A stretch of 64,000 nucleotides of DNA from an uncultured Bacteroides sp. (GTDB lineage: Bacteria > Bacteroidota > Bacteroidia > Bacteroidales > Bacteroidaceae): contig NZ_OY787468.1 in NCBI RefSeq assembly GCF_963678845.1, positions 248,001 to 312,000 of the forward strand. The letters run 5' to 3'. A program made the position numbers and the translations under genes. Shown piece by piece: positions 9,502-18,529 of the stretch (positions are counted from its first letter, which is position 1; each line of letters begins with the position of its first letter). The notes beneath the pieces were generated by a model that saw only the letters and a program-made list of their open reading frames with translations, searched no databases and was not told the origin of the DNA.

Positions 9502-11247
9502 CTAAAACTGAAAACTTACTCCACCAAGAAAATTGACGCCTTGAGCAGGGTAAGAATAATAATATTGATATCGTTGATTTAACAAATTATTGATACGAGC
9601 AAAGATTGATACACCATTAAACAAACTATAAGTAGCGCCCAAATTTAAATCACTAACTGGGTCTAGTTTATGCCTGGTTCCAATAATAACAGGAAGTGTA
9701 CCAACAGTGAACTGTCCACTAGGAGAAAGAGCAGGCATCGTAACAAACTGAGATATCACATTATTACGACTAGTATACTTATATCCCGCATTAATGGTGA
9801 GTTCGGGCAGAACCTTTACATTCGCATTCAATTGTAAATCAAACTTAGGTTTCATCAACATCCATGCAGCCTCACTATCCTTCCAGGAATAATAAGTACC
9901 TTTTAAAGAAAGATCAGCAATACCTCTATAATTGTATTTTAGATTTGAACCAATATAAAAATGCTTGGTATCAGCCGTCTCCACATAAGGTTTTGCAACA
10001 TTAAACAGATTCAAAATCACATTATCAAAGCACAAATCATCTGTAACCATGCTATATCCGGTAAAGACATCAAACCAGAACCCATTTCCCACATTTGCTT
10101 TTAACCCTAAAGAAGCATCCAGCTGATTATAAGAATCGTCCAATTGCTCAAAGAATATATAAGGATTCAATGATTCCAGTCGGCGGAAATCATTCAGTTC
10201 TCTTCCTCCGCCAATCTTCATGTAAGCAACATAACTCTTTGAAAAAAGATACTGCGCTTCTAAATCAGGAGCAACCTGTAAAGTCTTTCCTTTCCCAGAA
10301 GAGAAATCTACGTGTGCTCCAACTCTCAGCTTCCACAAATCATCAGAGAAAGTATAATACGGATTCATCTGTAAAGAAGTATAGTCTTTAAAAGTACCTT
10401 TCTGATAAAACACATTATCCATTTCGGCTTTTATGCCCACACGCTGATCTGCACTAATCGCCCCAAAAACATCCCCTTTTGTACGCCAAATGCTTTCGCC
10501 CAGTTCGTCAGGATATGATTGCTTAAAAGAGAGAAAATCAGTTTCAGCCTTGAACTGCAATGGCAGACTCTTATCAAAAGAGGCTATTCCTGCATGCAAA
10601 CTCCATTTTGAATGATGTTGTTTATCCGTTGCAATAGGGTAAAGTACATTGGCAGCATCCATAAATGGGTGATAATTGAAATTATCAGCTCCAAGATTCA
10701 AAGCAGCATCAAAGGTCAGTTTATCGAACTGGTGCTGATAATCTACATCCAGCGTTGTACGGTAATAACGAGACTTCCAGTTCCTGTTAGCATACGTAGT
10801 TTCAAATATCTCAGGCAGTTTCAGGGTACCATTCATTCCATCCAGACTTGCAGACGCACCGAGTTGGTCACGCTTGGACAGATTAAACAGATAATTAACT
10901 TTAGCATCTACATTTCCATTGTTACCATATCCCAAACGGGCATATCCTCTCTTAGCCTTTTCTTGATCCAGGTTAGATGTCACAGGCTTCATCACATCAC
11001 TAAAAGCACTAAAAGGAAGCACTGAAGTATTATATTCTATCTTCTTTTTACTCACTGAAGGTTCCTGCACTTTAGGAAGCACATTCACCTTAGAGGCATC
11101 CATTATATCCGGATTATACTCTTTCTCAACAATAACTACACGGTTAAGCGTTGAATCTTTCTTGGCTGTCTTAGCAGTCTGGGCTGCCGCACTAAGCGAT
11201 AAGAATAAAAAAGCTGCGGCAAACAGCACATTATTTATTTGTTTCAT
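9502..11247 (-). CDS. Outer-membrane beta-barrel protein, TonB-receptor-like without a plug
   Basis: The protein has 581 residues and a signal peptide ending near SLSAAAQ (residues 1-23). A short linker (VVIVEKEYNPDIMDASKVNV) follows, and then alternating amphipathic strands typical of a barrel. The last residue is Phe (FLGGVSFQF), the normal outer-membrane insertion signal, and LLNQRYQYYYSYP just before it resembles the last strands of TonB-dependent receptors. At this length there is no room for a full plug domain, and I see no carboxypeptidase-like front end. It follows the TPR gene after 9 bases, so the two should be made together. The substrate is unknown; it could be a structural partner rather than a transporter. 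Confidence 0.75.
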   Translation of the reverse strand: MKQINNVLFAAAFLFLSLSAAAQTAKTAKKDSTLNRVVIVEKEYNPDIMDASKVNVLPKVQEPSVSKKKIEYNTSVLPFSAFSDVMKPVTSNLDQEKAKRGYARLGYGNNGNVDAKVNYLFNLSKRDQLGASASLDGMNGTLKLPEIFETTYANRNWKSRYYRTTLDVDYQHQFDKLTFDAALNLGADNFNYHPFMDAANVLYPIATDKQHHSKWSLHAGIASFDKSLPLQFKAETDFLSFKQSYPDELGESIWRTKGDVFGAISADQRVGIKAEMDNVFYQKGTFKDYTSLQMNPYYTFSDDLWKLRVGAHVDFSSGKGKTLQVAPDLEAQYLFSKSYVAYMKIGGGRELNDFRRLESLNPYIFFEQLDDSYNQLDASLGLKANVGNGFWFDVFTGYSMVTDDLCFDNVILNLFNVAKPYVETADTKHFYIGSNLKYNYRGIADLSLKGTYYSWKDSEAAWMLMKPKFDLQLNANVKVLPELTINAGYKYTSRNNVISQFVTMPALSPSGQFTVGTLPVIIGTRHKLDPVSDLNLGATYSLFNGVSIFARINNLLNQRYQYYYSYPAQGVNFLGGVSFQF

Positions 11248-11256
11248 ATACGATAC

Positions 11257-14200
11257 TTATTTTAGTTTTGTCAACCTGCTGTTTATCATCTCCTGAATAT
11301 CATCCTTCTCGGTATAGTTCTGTTGCAGACTCAGCAAATATTGTTTTGCATCCAGCTTCTTGTTCATCGATACGTAGATGTCCGAAAGAAGTACAAAGCT
11401 ACGAGCCAGCCAATAAGCATGAGGAGTGCTCTGATCAATGTAATTCAATACCTCTTTTTCAGCCAGAGCATTCTCGCCTGTACTGAAGTAAAGCTGAGCC
11501 AATAAATATTTTGCTTCAGCACCATACAGTGTACGGGTATCTTTTGCCAGCGTTTGCAGATCCTTGAGGGCCGATTTATCCTCCTTTAAAGACAAGTAAG
11601 CTTTGGCTCTGTAGTAAGTAGCCTCACTTACAAGTTCCGGCGTAAGTTTCTTGTTAGATAATAGCTCAGTAGCAGCAACAACAACATCCTTTTGTTCTCC
11701 CGCCATATATGCACTCCGAAGAATTCCTGTTTGTGCAAGAGAGAGATTATCTGCCGTAGAAGCCTTTTCCTTTAGCCTTTTATAAACCGGCAAAGCATCC
11801 TGATACTTCTTTTCATCCATCAAAAGGCCGGCATTAATAACCATAGCCTCTTCTGAGAACTGATTATTCGGATACTCTAATACTTTAGCAGAATGTTCCA
11901 GCGCTGCTGCTGTATTCTTTTGATCAGCAAAGATAGCACTCAGATAATAATGAGCATTGAGACTGAAAGCACCGGTAGGGAAACTTTGCAGATAAGCAGT
12001 AAAACTCTTCTTTGCATTCTCTGCATTTCCTTTCATATAAACTTTTTCGGCAGCCTGATAAGTGATAGAATCCTGTTCAGTCACATCAATAGCTCCTATT
12101 CCGGAAACCGTCTGAGAGAAAGCTACAAATTCATTTACTTTATTCAGATCAATATAGATAGATTTCAAGTCACGCATAGCCAGGCGCGCCTCGTCGCTTC
12201 CCTGATAATCAGTAATAACCTTCTTATAAGCCTGAATAGCCAGATCGTAATTGTCATTCTGATAGTATAGAAGTCCAACCTCACTTGCCGCTACTTTACT
12301 CATTTCACTAGATGGGAATCGATCAAGCAATTCTTTAAATGAAGCAATAGCTTGCTGGTTACTTCCCTGCATCACATAAGCCCGTCCTCTTTCGTAAAGA
12401 GCATTATCAAGATACTGTGAAGAAGGGTATTTCTGCATCAACTGGTTCAGTAGCAAAACTTTCTCGGTATAGTTCTTTTGCAATCCGGCCACAAAGGCGT
12501 CCTGATAAAGAGCATAGTCACCAGCCGATGGATCTGTTGCAGCAGCTTTCGCATAATTCTTCCGGGCAGTGGCAAACTCTCTGGAATAGAAATAACAGTC
12601 GCCAATACGGTTATAAGCATCAGACAACACTGTTTTCTGATCTTGGATGTTGCTCTGAGCAGTATATTTTAAGAACCAGCTCAATGCTGTGGAATAATTC
12701 TTTTGTTTAAAGTTAATATAGCCCATGTTATAATGAGCCAGTGAATACATCTCAGTATTCTTTGTCTGAGTTAGCTGCAAATAATTCTGGAAACCTTGTC
12801 CGGCCTGAGCAAACTTCTCCTGACGGTAATAAGCTTCAGCTCTCCAGTAATAAGTATCCGCTTTAGTCTGTGCATTATATTGACCAATCTCAAGCGAACG
12901 ATCAAAATAACCTATCGCTTTTGCAAAATCAGCATTGGCAAAGCCCTCCGTACCCAATTGGAACAAGATATTCTGCTTTGCTTCCATGATACGGGTACCG
13001 GGACGTGATATCTTTTCAATAGATTTCAAAGCGGCAGCATAACTTTTACTGTTCATATAAACTTCCACCAAGTAATCGCTCACCTGTTCCGCATACACAG
13101 AAGAAGGAAATTCATTCAGAAAGCGTTCAAAAACAGTAACCGACTCACCAAAGGCTGAATATGAGGTTTCGTGAATACACAAAGCATAGTTATAAAGCGC
13201 TTTCTCCTTTACTTTCAGATCAAAGTCGGAAGAAGCAGCCTGCTCAAAAGCCATTCGTGCCTTACTCTTTTCTACCGACTGCAGATAAGAGAAGCCAAGG
13301 TGTAGATATGCATTTTGAGTAAGAGCATCATTTACAGAAACTACTTTACCCAAAGTCTCGGCAGCCTGAGAATATACGTTTGTCTCATAATAGGAAAGGC
13401 CAAGCAGATAAAGTGCTTCCCGTGAAGGAAGCTCCGTTGAAGCAAGATATTGATTGAATGCCTCTACCGCTTTTGAATATTGGGAAGTATAGTAATAAGA
13501 TTCTCCCAGAATGCGTTGAATCTGAGCTATTCCCAAGGAATGAGGATATCGGTCAATGCATAGTTGAGCCTCTTTCGCAGCATCTTCATATCTCTTTAGT
13601 TTCAGATAAATCTCGCCAATGAATGCAGGAGCCAACTCATCATAAGTTGGGCTTCCCTTTAATGAAAGGAATCCCTTCAGTGCAGAATCGTACTCTTTAT
13701 TTGTATAGTCAATGTAAGCCAGATAATAAACACAGTCGGCAGAATATTTTGTTCCCACATGTTGCAAAGTCCTCAACCAGGTAGCCGACTGAACCAGATC
13801 TCCTTTTTTCAGATTAGCCATTGCCATGCGGAAAGTTACATCCTGGCATTCCTCATTATTTAACTGATCAGGGTTACACTGATTAAACAAAGTAACCGCT
13901 TCTTCATAATTCTTATCGAAATAATAAGCAGAAGCTATTAAGGCGTTTATGCGGTTAGCATAACGTGAATCGGGATACTTATTCAGATATCTGCGAAGTT
14001 CAGCAATACGATTTTTCTCATCCAGTTCATAAGAGGTACATACAATCATGTATTCTGCCTCTTGAAGTAAATCAGCATCTTCTTTCTGCTGAACAAATGT
14101 ATTCAGTATTTGACGGGCAGACGAATAATTCTTTTGCTGAAAAAGATCTTTCCCATTTTCAAATGAACGAACATAAGAAGTTATAGGTGAGGACTGCTGA

Positions 14201-14265
14201 GCAGTAACCAATATGGGGGAGCCACAAACAAATTGAAATACAAGCAGAGTTCTTCTTATTCTCAT
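11257..14265 (-). CDS. Large secreted tetratricopeptide-repeat protein
   Basis: The protein has 1002 residues and is built almost wholly of TPR-like helical repeats, for example YEEAVTLFNQCNPDQLNN, YSKAVEAFNQYLAST and YSTALSWFLKYTAQ. TPR repeats are protein-binding surfaces. The start at 14265 (MRIRRTLLVFQFVCGSP) gives a signal peptide ending around LVTAQQ. An upstream ATG at 14430 would overlap the Nudix gene by 59 bases and bury the signal peptide, so it is rejected. The protein should act in the periplasm or at the outer membrane. Nine bases separate it from the barrel gene downstream. The pair may form an envelope assembly or scaffold complex; this is inference from linkage. No enzymatic motif is visible. 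Confidence 0.85.
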   Translation of the reverse strand: MRIRRTLLVFQFVCGSPILVTAQQSSPITSYVRSFENGKDLFQQKNYSSARQILNTFVQQKEDADLLQEAEYMIVCTSYELDEKNRIAELRRYLNKYPDSRYANRINALIASAYYFDKNYEEAVTLFNQCNPDQLNNEECQDVTFRMAMANLKKGDLVQSATWLRTLQHVGTKYSADCVYYLAYIDYTNKEYDSALKGFLSLKGSPTYDELAPAFIGEIYLKLKRYEDAAKEAQLCIDRYPHSLGIAQIQRILGESYYYTSQYSKAVEAFNQYLASTELPSREALYLLGLSYYETNVYSQAAETLGKVVSVNDALTQNAYLHLGFSYLQSVEKSKARMAFEQAASSDFDLKVKEKALYNYALCIHETSYSAFGESVTVFERFLNEFPSSVYAEQVSDYLVEVYMNSKSYAAALKSIEKISRPGTRIMEAKQNILFQLGTEGFANADFAKAIGYFDRSLEIGQYNAQTKADTYYWRAEAYYRQEKFAQAGQGFQNYLQLTQTKNTEMYSLAHYNMGYINFKQKNYSTALSWFLKYTAQSNIQDQKTVLSDAYNRIGDCYFYSREFATARKNYAKAAATDPSAGDYALYQDAFVAGLQKNYTEKVLLLNQLMQKYPSSQYLDNALYERGRAYVMQGSNQQAIASFKELLDRFPSSEMSKVAASEVGLLYYQNDNYDLAIQAYKKVITDYQGSDEARLAMRDLKSIYIDLNKVNEFVAFSQTVSGIGAIDVTEQDSITYQAAEKVYMKGNAENAKKSFTAYLQSFPTGAFSLNAHYYLSAIFADQKNTAAALEHSAKVLEYPNNQFSEEAMVINAGLLMDEKKYQDALPVYKRLKEKASTADNLSLAQTGILRSAYMAGEQKDVVVAATELLSNKKLTPELVSEATYYRAKAYLSLKEDKSALKDLQTLAKDTRTLYGAEAKYLLAQLYFSTGENALAEKEVLNYIDQSTPHAYWLARSFVLLSDIYVSMNKKLDAKQYLLSLQQNYTEKDDIQEMINSRLTKLK

Positions 14266-14371
14266 AACAGTAGTTTTTACAAAAATACAACCTTCCATTG
14301 AGTAAACAATAAGAAGGTTGGTAAAAAAGCTAAAAAGAACTGCTTGTTTATTTCTGTATAGAGCAATCTTT

Positions 14372-14896
14372 TTAAATAGATCGGGAAGAAACAAACCGAA
14401 CAACCCCTTCTCTGACAGAATCCAAGCCAAACTCCTCGGGATTAATTTGATCTAAAGGAAGAAAGAAAGAATCGGCAACATCGTCCTTTGCATCAAACTC
14501 AGAACAATCATTTACCTCGCAAAGGAAAAACATATCCAGCGTGTGTACAGGAAAACCGGAATAGATATAAATATTAGGTAAAGTAAACAAGTAGGTTGTT
14601 TTATCCACTTTCAGACTTGTTTCTTCCAATACCTCCCGGGTAACACCTTCTTCGGCTGTTTCACCCATATCAATAAACCCTCCGGGTAAATCAAGCGTTC
14701 CTTTTTGGGGCTCTTTCGCACGGCGACATACCAGCAGCTCATTCTTTTCATTCAAAATAAAAGCAACGGTAGCCGATGAAGGATTGAAATAGTAGACGAA
14801 ACCACAGTCACGACATCTTTTTGATTTCACATTATTCTCTTCAAAATGAGAAGAACCACATTTAGGACAAAAGCCAAACTGAGACAATGGATGCAT
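14372..14896 (-). CDS. Nudix hydrolase with N-terminal zinc ribbon
   Basis: The protein has 174 residues. Residues 9-31 carry a zinc ribbon (CPKC ... CRDC). The Nudix box is complete in GFIDMGETAEEGVTREVLEE, with the metal-binding REVLEE core. Family members cleave nucleoside diphosphates linked to another moiety. The zinc ribbon followed by a Nudix domain resembles NADH pyrophosphatase (NudC), but the protein is shorter than NudC (about 260 residues) and the NudC-specific array after the box is not evident, so no substrate is named. It is located upstream of the TPR gene on the same strand, 106 bases away. Confidence 0.88.
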   Translation of the reverse strand: MHPLSQFGFCPKCGSSHFEENNVKSKRCRDCGFVYYFNPSSATVAFILNEKNELLVCRRAKEPQKGTLDLPGGFIDMGETAEEGVTREVLEETSLKVDKTTYLFTLPNIYIYSGFPVHTLDMFFLCEVNDCSEFDAKDDVADSFFLPLDQINPEEFGLDSVREGVVRFVSSRSI

Positions 14897-14922
14897 AGGA
14901 ATATAGATTAAGTAGTAAAAAC

Positions 14923-14952
14923 AAAAAAGCCCACATTAAAAATGCAGGCTTT
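14923..14952 (-). terminator. Terminator of the tRNA-Asn pair
   Basis: On the minus strand, an 11-bp stem with two G-U pairs (14926-14936 with 14942-14952) is followed by T residues. It lies immediately after the second tRNA in transcription order. Confidence 0.75.
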
Positions 14953-14955
14953 GTG

Positions 14956-15029
14956 CTCTTCGAGTAGGACTTGAACCTACGACCCTCTGATTAACAGTCA
15001 GATGCTCTAACCAACTGAGCTATCGAAGA
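14956..15029 (-). tRNA. tRNA-Asn (GTT), distal copy
   Basis: This 74-base cloverleaf has a 7-bp acceptor TCTTCGA/TCGAAGA, a D arm GCTCAGTTGGTTAGAGC, an anticodon loop CTGTTAA giving GTT, a T loop TTCAAGT and a discriminator G. CCA is not encoded. It is identical to the copy at 15057-15130. Confidence 0.97.
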
Positions 15030-15056
15030 ATATTGCATTTTAAAAAACTAAAGTGG

Positions 15057-15130
15057 CTCTTCGAGTAGGACTTGAACCTACGACCCTCTGATTAACAGTC
15101 AGATGCTCTAACCAACTGAGCTATCGAAGA
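15057..15130 (-). tRNA. tRNA-Asn (GTT), proximal copy
   Basis: This has the same 74-base sequence as the tRNA at 14956-15029, with 27 bases between them. Both are expected in one transcript, with the terminator at 14923-14952. Confidence 0.97.
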
Positions 15131-15155
15131 ATGTTCCTTTTTCTAAAATGCGTTG

Positions 15156-15186
15156 CAAAAGTAATAGGAATTATTGAAATATGCAA
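15156..15186 (-). promoter_or_regulatory. Promoter of the tRNA-Asn pair
   Basis: Read on the minus strand, TTG (15184-15186) and TACTTTTG (15156-15163) are separated by 20 bases, as in Bacteroides housekeeping promoters. The tRNA-Met promoter at 53604-53634 has the same layout and the same -7 octamer. Confidence 0.6.
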
Positions 15187-15194
15187 TATCTTTG
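15187..15194 (+). promoter_or_regulatory. Putative -7 element of the PfkB kinase gene
   Basis: TATCTTTG fits TAnnTTTG, 16 bases before the start codon. It abuts the -33 element of the divergent tRNA promoter, so the two promoters are back to back. Confidence 0.45.
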
Positions 15195-15210
15195 CAGAAA
15201 AAAATTGTAA

Positions 15211-16197
15211 ATGGATAAAATTATAGGTTTAGGCAATGCCCTTGTAGACGTTCTTGCAACATTAAAAGACGACGAAATACTAAACGAAATGGGATTACCC
15301 AAAGGTAGTATGCAACTTATTGATGAGACTAAGCTTCAACAGATTAACGATAGATTTTCTCAGATGAAAACGCACCTTGCCACTGGTGGTTCTGCCGGAA
15401 ATGCAATCTTAGGACTGGCTAGCCTTGGTGCAGGAACAGGTTTCATAGGAAAAGTAGGAAATGATAAATTTGGAGAGTTTTATCGCGAAAATCTTATAAA
15501 AAATAACATCGAAGAGAAATTACTCACCAGTGATTTACCTTCCGGAGTAGCTTCAACATTCATTTCACCGGATGGCGAAAGAACATTTGGCACTTATTTG
15601 GGAGCAGCTTCTTCACTTACAGCAAATGATCTTACTCTTGATTTATTTGAGGGTTATACCTACTTATTCATTGAAGGATACCTGGTACAAGATCATGAAA
15701 TGATTCTTCGTGCCATTGAACTAGCTAAAGAATCCGGATTGCAAGTGTGCCTTGATCTAGCCAGCTACAATGTAGTTGAAAATGATTTGGAGTTCTTCAC
15801 TCTTTTAATCAATAACTATGTAGATATTGTTTTTGCCAATGAGGAAGAAGCTAAATCTTTCACCGGTAAAGAACCCCTGGAAGCTTTAGCTATTATAGCA
15901 GAGATGTGCAGTATCGCAATCGTTAAAATTGGAGCGAAAGGTTCATATATAAAGAAAGGTACAGAAGAAGTACATGCCAAAGCTATTCCGGTTGATAAAG
16001 TTGTGGATACAACAGGTGCCGGAGATTTCTTTGCTGCCGGATTCCTTTACGGATTAACCTGCGGATATGGACTGCAAAAATGTGCTAATATTGGTTCTGT
16101 TCTGTCCGGAAACGTTATACAGGTAGTAGGAACCAGCATGCCAAAGAAGCAATGGGATGAAATAAAGTTAAATATTAACACAATTATTTCCAAATAA
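15211..16197 (+). CDS. PfkB family sugar/nucleoside kinase
   Basis: This is a 328-residue ribokinase-fold kinase, acting in the cytoplasm on a sugar or nucleoside. The N-terminal GLGNALVDVLA and the GGSAGNAILGLASLG motif fit PfkB signature 1. The anion-hole and catalytic-base motif DTTGAGDFFAAGFLYG is near residue 265, with Asp as the base. Overall it resembles adenosine-kinase-like members of the family common in Bacteroides, but substrate cannot be told from motifs. It is followed after 43 bases by the S41 protease gene on the same strand. Confidence 0.92.
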   Translation: MDKIIGLGNALVDVLATLKDDEILNEMGLPKGSMQLIDETKLQQINDRFSQMKTHLATGGSAGNAILGLASLGAGTGFIGKVGNDKFGEFYRENLIKNNIEEKLLTSDLPSGVASTFISPDGERTFGTYLGAASSLTANDLTLDLFEGYTYLFIEGYLVQDHEMILRAIELAKESGLQVCLDLASYNVVENDLEFFTLLINNYVDIVFANEEEAKSFTGKEPLEALAIIAEMCSIAIVKIGAKGSYIKKGTEEVHAKAIPVDKVVDTTGAGDFFAAGFLYGLTCGYGLQKCANIGSVLSGNVIQVVGTSMPKKQWDEIKLNINTIISK

Positions 16198-16240
16198 AGC
16201 GTTAATCATTTACTTTTATCCCCAATTCAAAAATAGTAAT

Positions 16241-17938
16241 ATGAAAAAGTTCCTTGTTAAAAAGACTGCTATCCTGGCCGGAGTTATTCTGCTGGGGCTT
16301 ACCTTTTCCAGCTTTAAAGGTGATAATAAAAACTTTCAGGTAGCTAAGAACCTGGATGTCTTCAATTCCATTTTTAAAGAGTTGGATATGTTTTATGTGG
16401 ATACCATCAAGCCAGACAAAAGTATTAAGGTAGGTATAGATGCTATGCTTGAAGCGTTAGACCCCTACACAGAATACTATGCCGAAGAAGATATGGGCGA
16501 CCTTAACCTCATGATTAAAGGAAGTTATGGAGGTATTGGTTCTGTTATTTCTTTTTATAAAAGTAGAGTTGTTATTGATGAACCTTACGAGGGTATGCCT
16601 GCGGCAAAAGCCGGATTAAAACCTGGTGATGCTCTTTTGGAAATTGACGGAAAAGATTTGAAAGGTAAATCTGTGGCTCAGGTAAGTGAACAATTAAAAG
16701 GACAGATAGGAACAAGTTTTATTCTTAAGGTGGAACGCCCCGGAGTGAAAAAGCCTCTTGAATTTAAGCTAATGCGTGAATCTATTCAGATTCCTGCCGT
16801 ACCATATTACAGTGTAGAAGCCAATAACACCGGTTACATTCAACTTAGTTCTTTTACCGGGAAGCCTGCCAAAGAGTTTAAGGATGCTTTCCTTGCTTTG
16901 AAGAAACAAGGAATTACTTCATTAATTATAGACTTACGCAATAACGGCGGAGGATTACTTGATGAAGCCGTTGAAATAGCAAACATGTTTCTCCCAAGAG
17001 GTACAGAGATTGTTGCCACCAGAGGGAAAATGAAACAATGGGACAGAACTTATAAAACAACTCACGAGCCTATTGACCCCAATATTCCTATTACCGTATT
17101 AGTAAATAACGGATCAGCCTCAGCTTCAGAGATTCTTACCGGTGCATTTCAGGATTTAGATCGTGCAGTGATTATGGGAACAAGAACTTTTGGAAAAGGA
17201 CTTGTGCAAACCACCAGAAATCTGCCTTACGGAGGTAGTCTTAAACTTACTACAGCTAAATATTATATTCCAAGCGGACGATGTGTTCAGGCCCTAGATT
17301 ATAAAAACCGCAATGAAGACGGAAGTGTGGGACGTGTTCCCGATAGCCTCACCACTGTATTCCATACTGCTGCAGGCAGACAAGTTCGTGATGGAGGAGG
17401 TATTTTGCCGGATGTGGAAATCAAAGCGGAAAAGATACCGAACATCCTTTATTATCTGACAATGGACAAAATATTCTTTGAGTTTGCCAACACCTATTGC
17501 CAGAAACACTCAACAATTCCTTCAGCTAAAGATTTTGCATTGACTAACGAAGATTACAATGATTTCAAAGTCCTTGTTAACAAGTCTAATTTCAAGTATG
17601 ACCGTCAAAGCGACAAGGTACTTAAAAACCTGAAAGAGGTGGCAGAGTTCGAAGGATACATGGACGATGCTTCCGAAGAATTCAAGGCACTGGAAAAGAA
17701 ACTGAGCCACAACCTGGACCGCGACCTGGACCATTTCTCAAAAGATATCAAATCATTGATCTCAACAGAGATTGTTAAGCGCTATCATTACCAGAAGGGA
17801 GCAATTGCTCAGCAGCTTAAAAATGATGATGAGCTGGTAAAAGCTATTGAGTTACTCAAAAATACGGAAAAATATAAGGGCATCTTAAGCACAGTTAAGG
17901 CAAGTTCACCTCAGACCGCTTCAACTCAAACAAAGTAA
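16241..17938 (+). CDS. S41 family C-terminal processing peptidase
   Basis: This is a 565-residue PDZ-containing protease that should trim C-termini of periplasmic proteins. An N-terminal signal or anchor (ILAGVILLGLTFSSF) is followed by the PDZ domain at about 95-165. The catalytic dyad is Ser294 in GSASASEILTG and Lys319 in TFGKGLVQ, 25 residues apart as in D1-processing proteases. DLRNNGGGLLDEA is the usual family motif. A C-terminal alpha-helical extension reaches residue 565. A paralogue with a shorter tail is at 45923-47497. A hairpin-rich region follows. Confidence 0.95.
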   Translation: MKKFLVKKTAILAGVILLGLTFSSFKGDNKNFQVAKNLDVFNSIFKELDMFYVDTIKPDKSIKVGIDAMLEALDPYTEYYAEEDMGDLNLMIKGSYGGIGSVISFYKSRVVIDEPYEGMPAAKAGLKPGDALLEIDGKDLKGKSVAQVSEQLKGQIGTSFILKVERPGVKKPLEFKLMRESIQIPAVPYYSVEANNTGYIQLSSFTGKPAKEFKDAFLALKKQGITSLIIDLRNNGGGLLDEAVEIANMFLPRGTEIVATRGKMKQWDRTYKTTHEPIDPNIPITVLVNNGSASASEILTGAFQDLDRAVIMGTRTFGKGLVQTTRNLPYGGSLKLTTAKYYIPSGRCVQALDYKNRNEDGSVGRVPDSLTTVFHTAAGRQVRDGGGILPDVEIKAEKIPNILYYLTMDKIFFEFANTYCQKHSTIPSAKDFALTNEDYNDFKVLVNKSNFKYDRQSDKVLKNLKEVAEFEGYMDDASEEFKALEKKLSHNLDRDLDHFSKDIKSLISTEIVKRYHYQKGAIAQQLKNDDELVKAIELLKNTEKYKGILSTVKASSPQTASTQTK

Positions 17939-17999
17939 TGCCTACAAACTAAGATAGATTTAACCGGATACTAATCATTTTATAAGGTTAGGTCAATCC

Positions 18000-18060
18000 A
18001 AACATGTACAAGATTGAGAGTAAACATGTACAAGTTTACACCCAATCTTGTACATGTTTA
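18000..18060 (+). repeat. Three-copy repeat forming two alternative hairpins (possible terminator)
   Basis: The unit CATGTACAAG occurs directly at 18003-18012 and 18025-18034, and inverted (CTTGTACATG) at 18047-18056. Copy 1 and copy 3 can form a perfect 17-bp stem (18000-18016 with 18043-18059). Copy 2 and copy 3 can instead form a perfect 14-bp stem (18021-18034 with 18047-18060). The two stems exclude one another. TTTTATA follows, so it may end transcription of the S41 protease gene. Confidence 0.75.
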
Positions 18061-18219
18061 TTTTATACCCTCCTTTAAGAATTACTAACCTCCCTTTTCT
18101 TATTAAATAATTCCCGAGCAGCCTTGCAATAACTCATATTGAATTTATTCCGCTATTGCCAGCTAAGCACTTTACAGCCAAACAAACACACCTGATTATC
18201 AGCAATATATTTATTCCGG

Positions 18220-18357
18220 TGGTGTAGATGGTGTACATAAATCGTTCTTTTTTCGTTCTGAAAAATAAAATTCCGAGAATTCTGCAAATTGCGGATTTTT
18301 AAAAATTAATTTTCTGAAAGCTGAAAAAACTCTTTTTATGTACACCATCTACACCAC
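18220..18357 (+). repeat. Intergenic hairpin element, copy 1
   Basis: A perfect 22-bp inverted repeat (18220-18241 with 18336-18357, outer sequence GGTGTAGATGGTGTAC) encloses an AT-rich core of about 95 bases. The core (about 18256-18320, containing TTCTGAAAAATA, GCAAATTGCGGATTTTTAAA and TTTTCTG) is nearly the same in copy 2 at 20031-20155, although the terminal stems differ completely. Confidence 0.8.
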
Positions 18358-18485
18358 TATCGGGCTTTCCTAGTTTAGTAAAGTATTGATTAATAAGCAT
18401 GTATATTTTTATAGGTGGCAGATCCTATGTTTGCAATAAATATGCTGAAGTGAAAAAATAAGAAACATAAGCTAAGAGTATTTTT

Positions 18486-18493
18486 TATATTTG
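18486..18493 (+). promoter_or_regulatory. Putative -7 element of the transposase gene
   Basis: TATATTTG fits TAnnTTTG, 36 bases before the start codon. No matching -33 was found. Confidence 0.4.
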
Positions 18494-18529
18494 AGGTACC
18501 AAACTTAAACATTCAAATATTCAAAGCTT

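Larger units (their letters stand above)
17939..18529. other. Repeat-rich intergenic region before the IS110 transposase
   Basis: These 591 bases contain no supported gene. They hold the three-copy hairpin repeat at 18000-18060, the first copy of the bracketing hairpin element at 18220-18357, a candidate insertion-sequence left-end structure at 18396-18446, and a putative -7 element at 18486-18493. Confidence 0.8.

Noticed and set aside
11257..14430. Long form of the TPR protein starting at 14430
   Set aside because: It overlaps the Nudix gene by 59 bases and hides the signal peptide that begins at 14265.
18000..18060. CRISPR-like array
   Set aside because: There are only three copies, one inverted, with no regular spacers and no cas genes.
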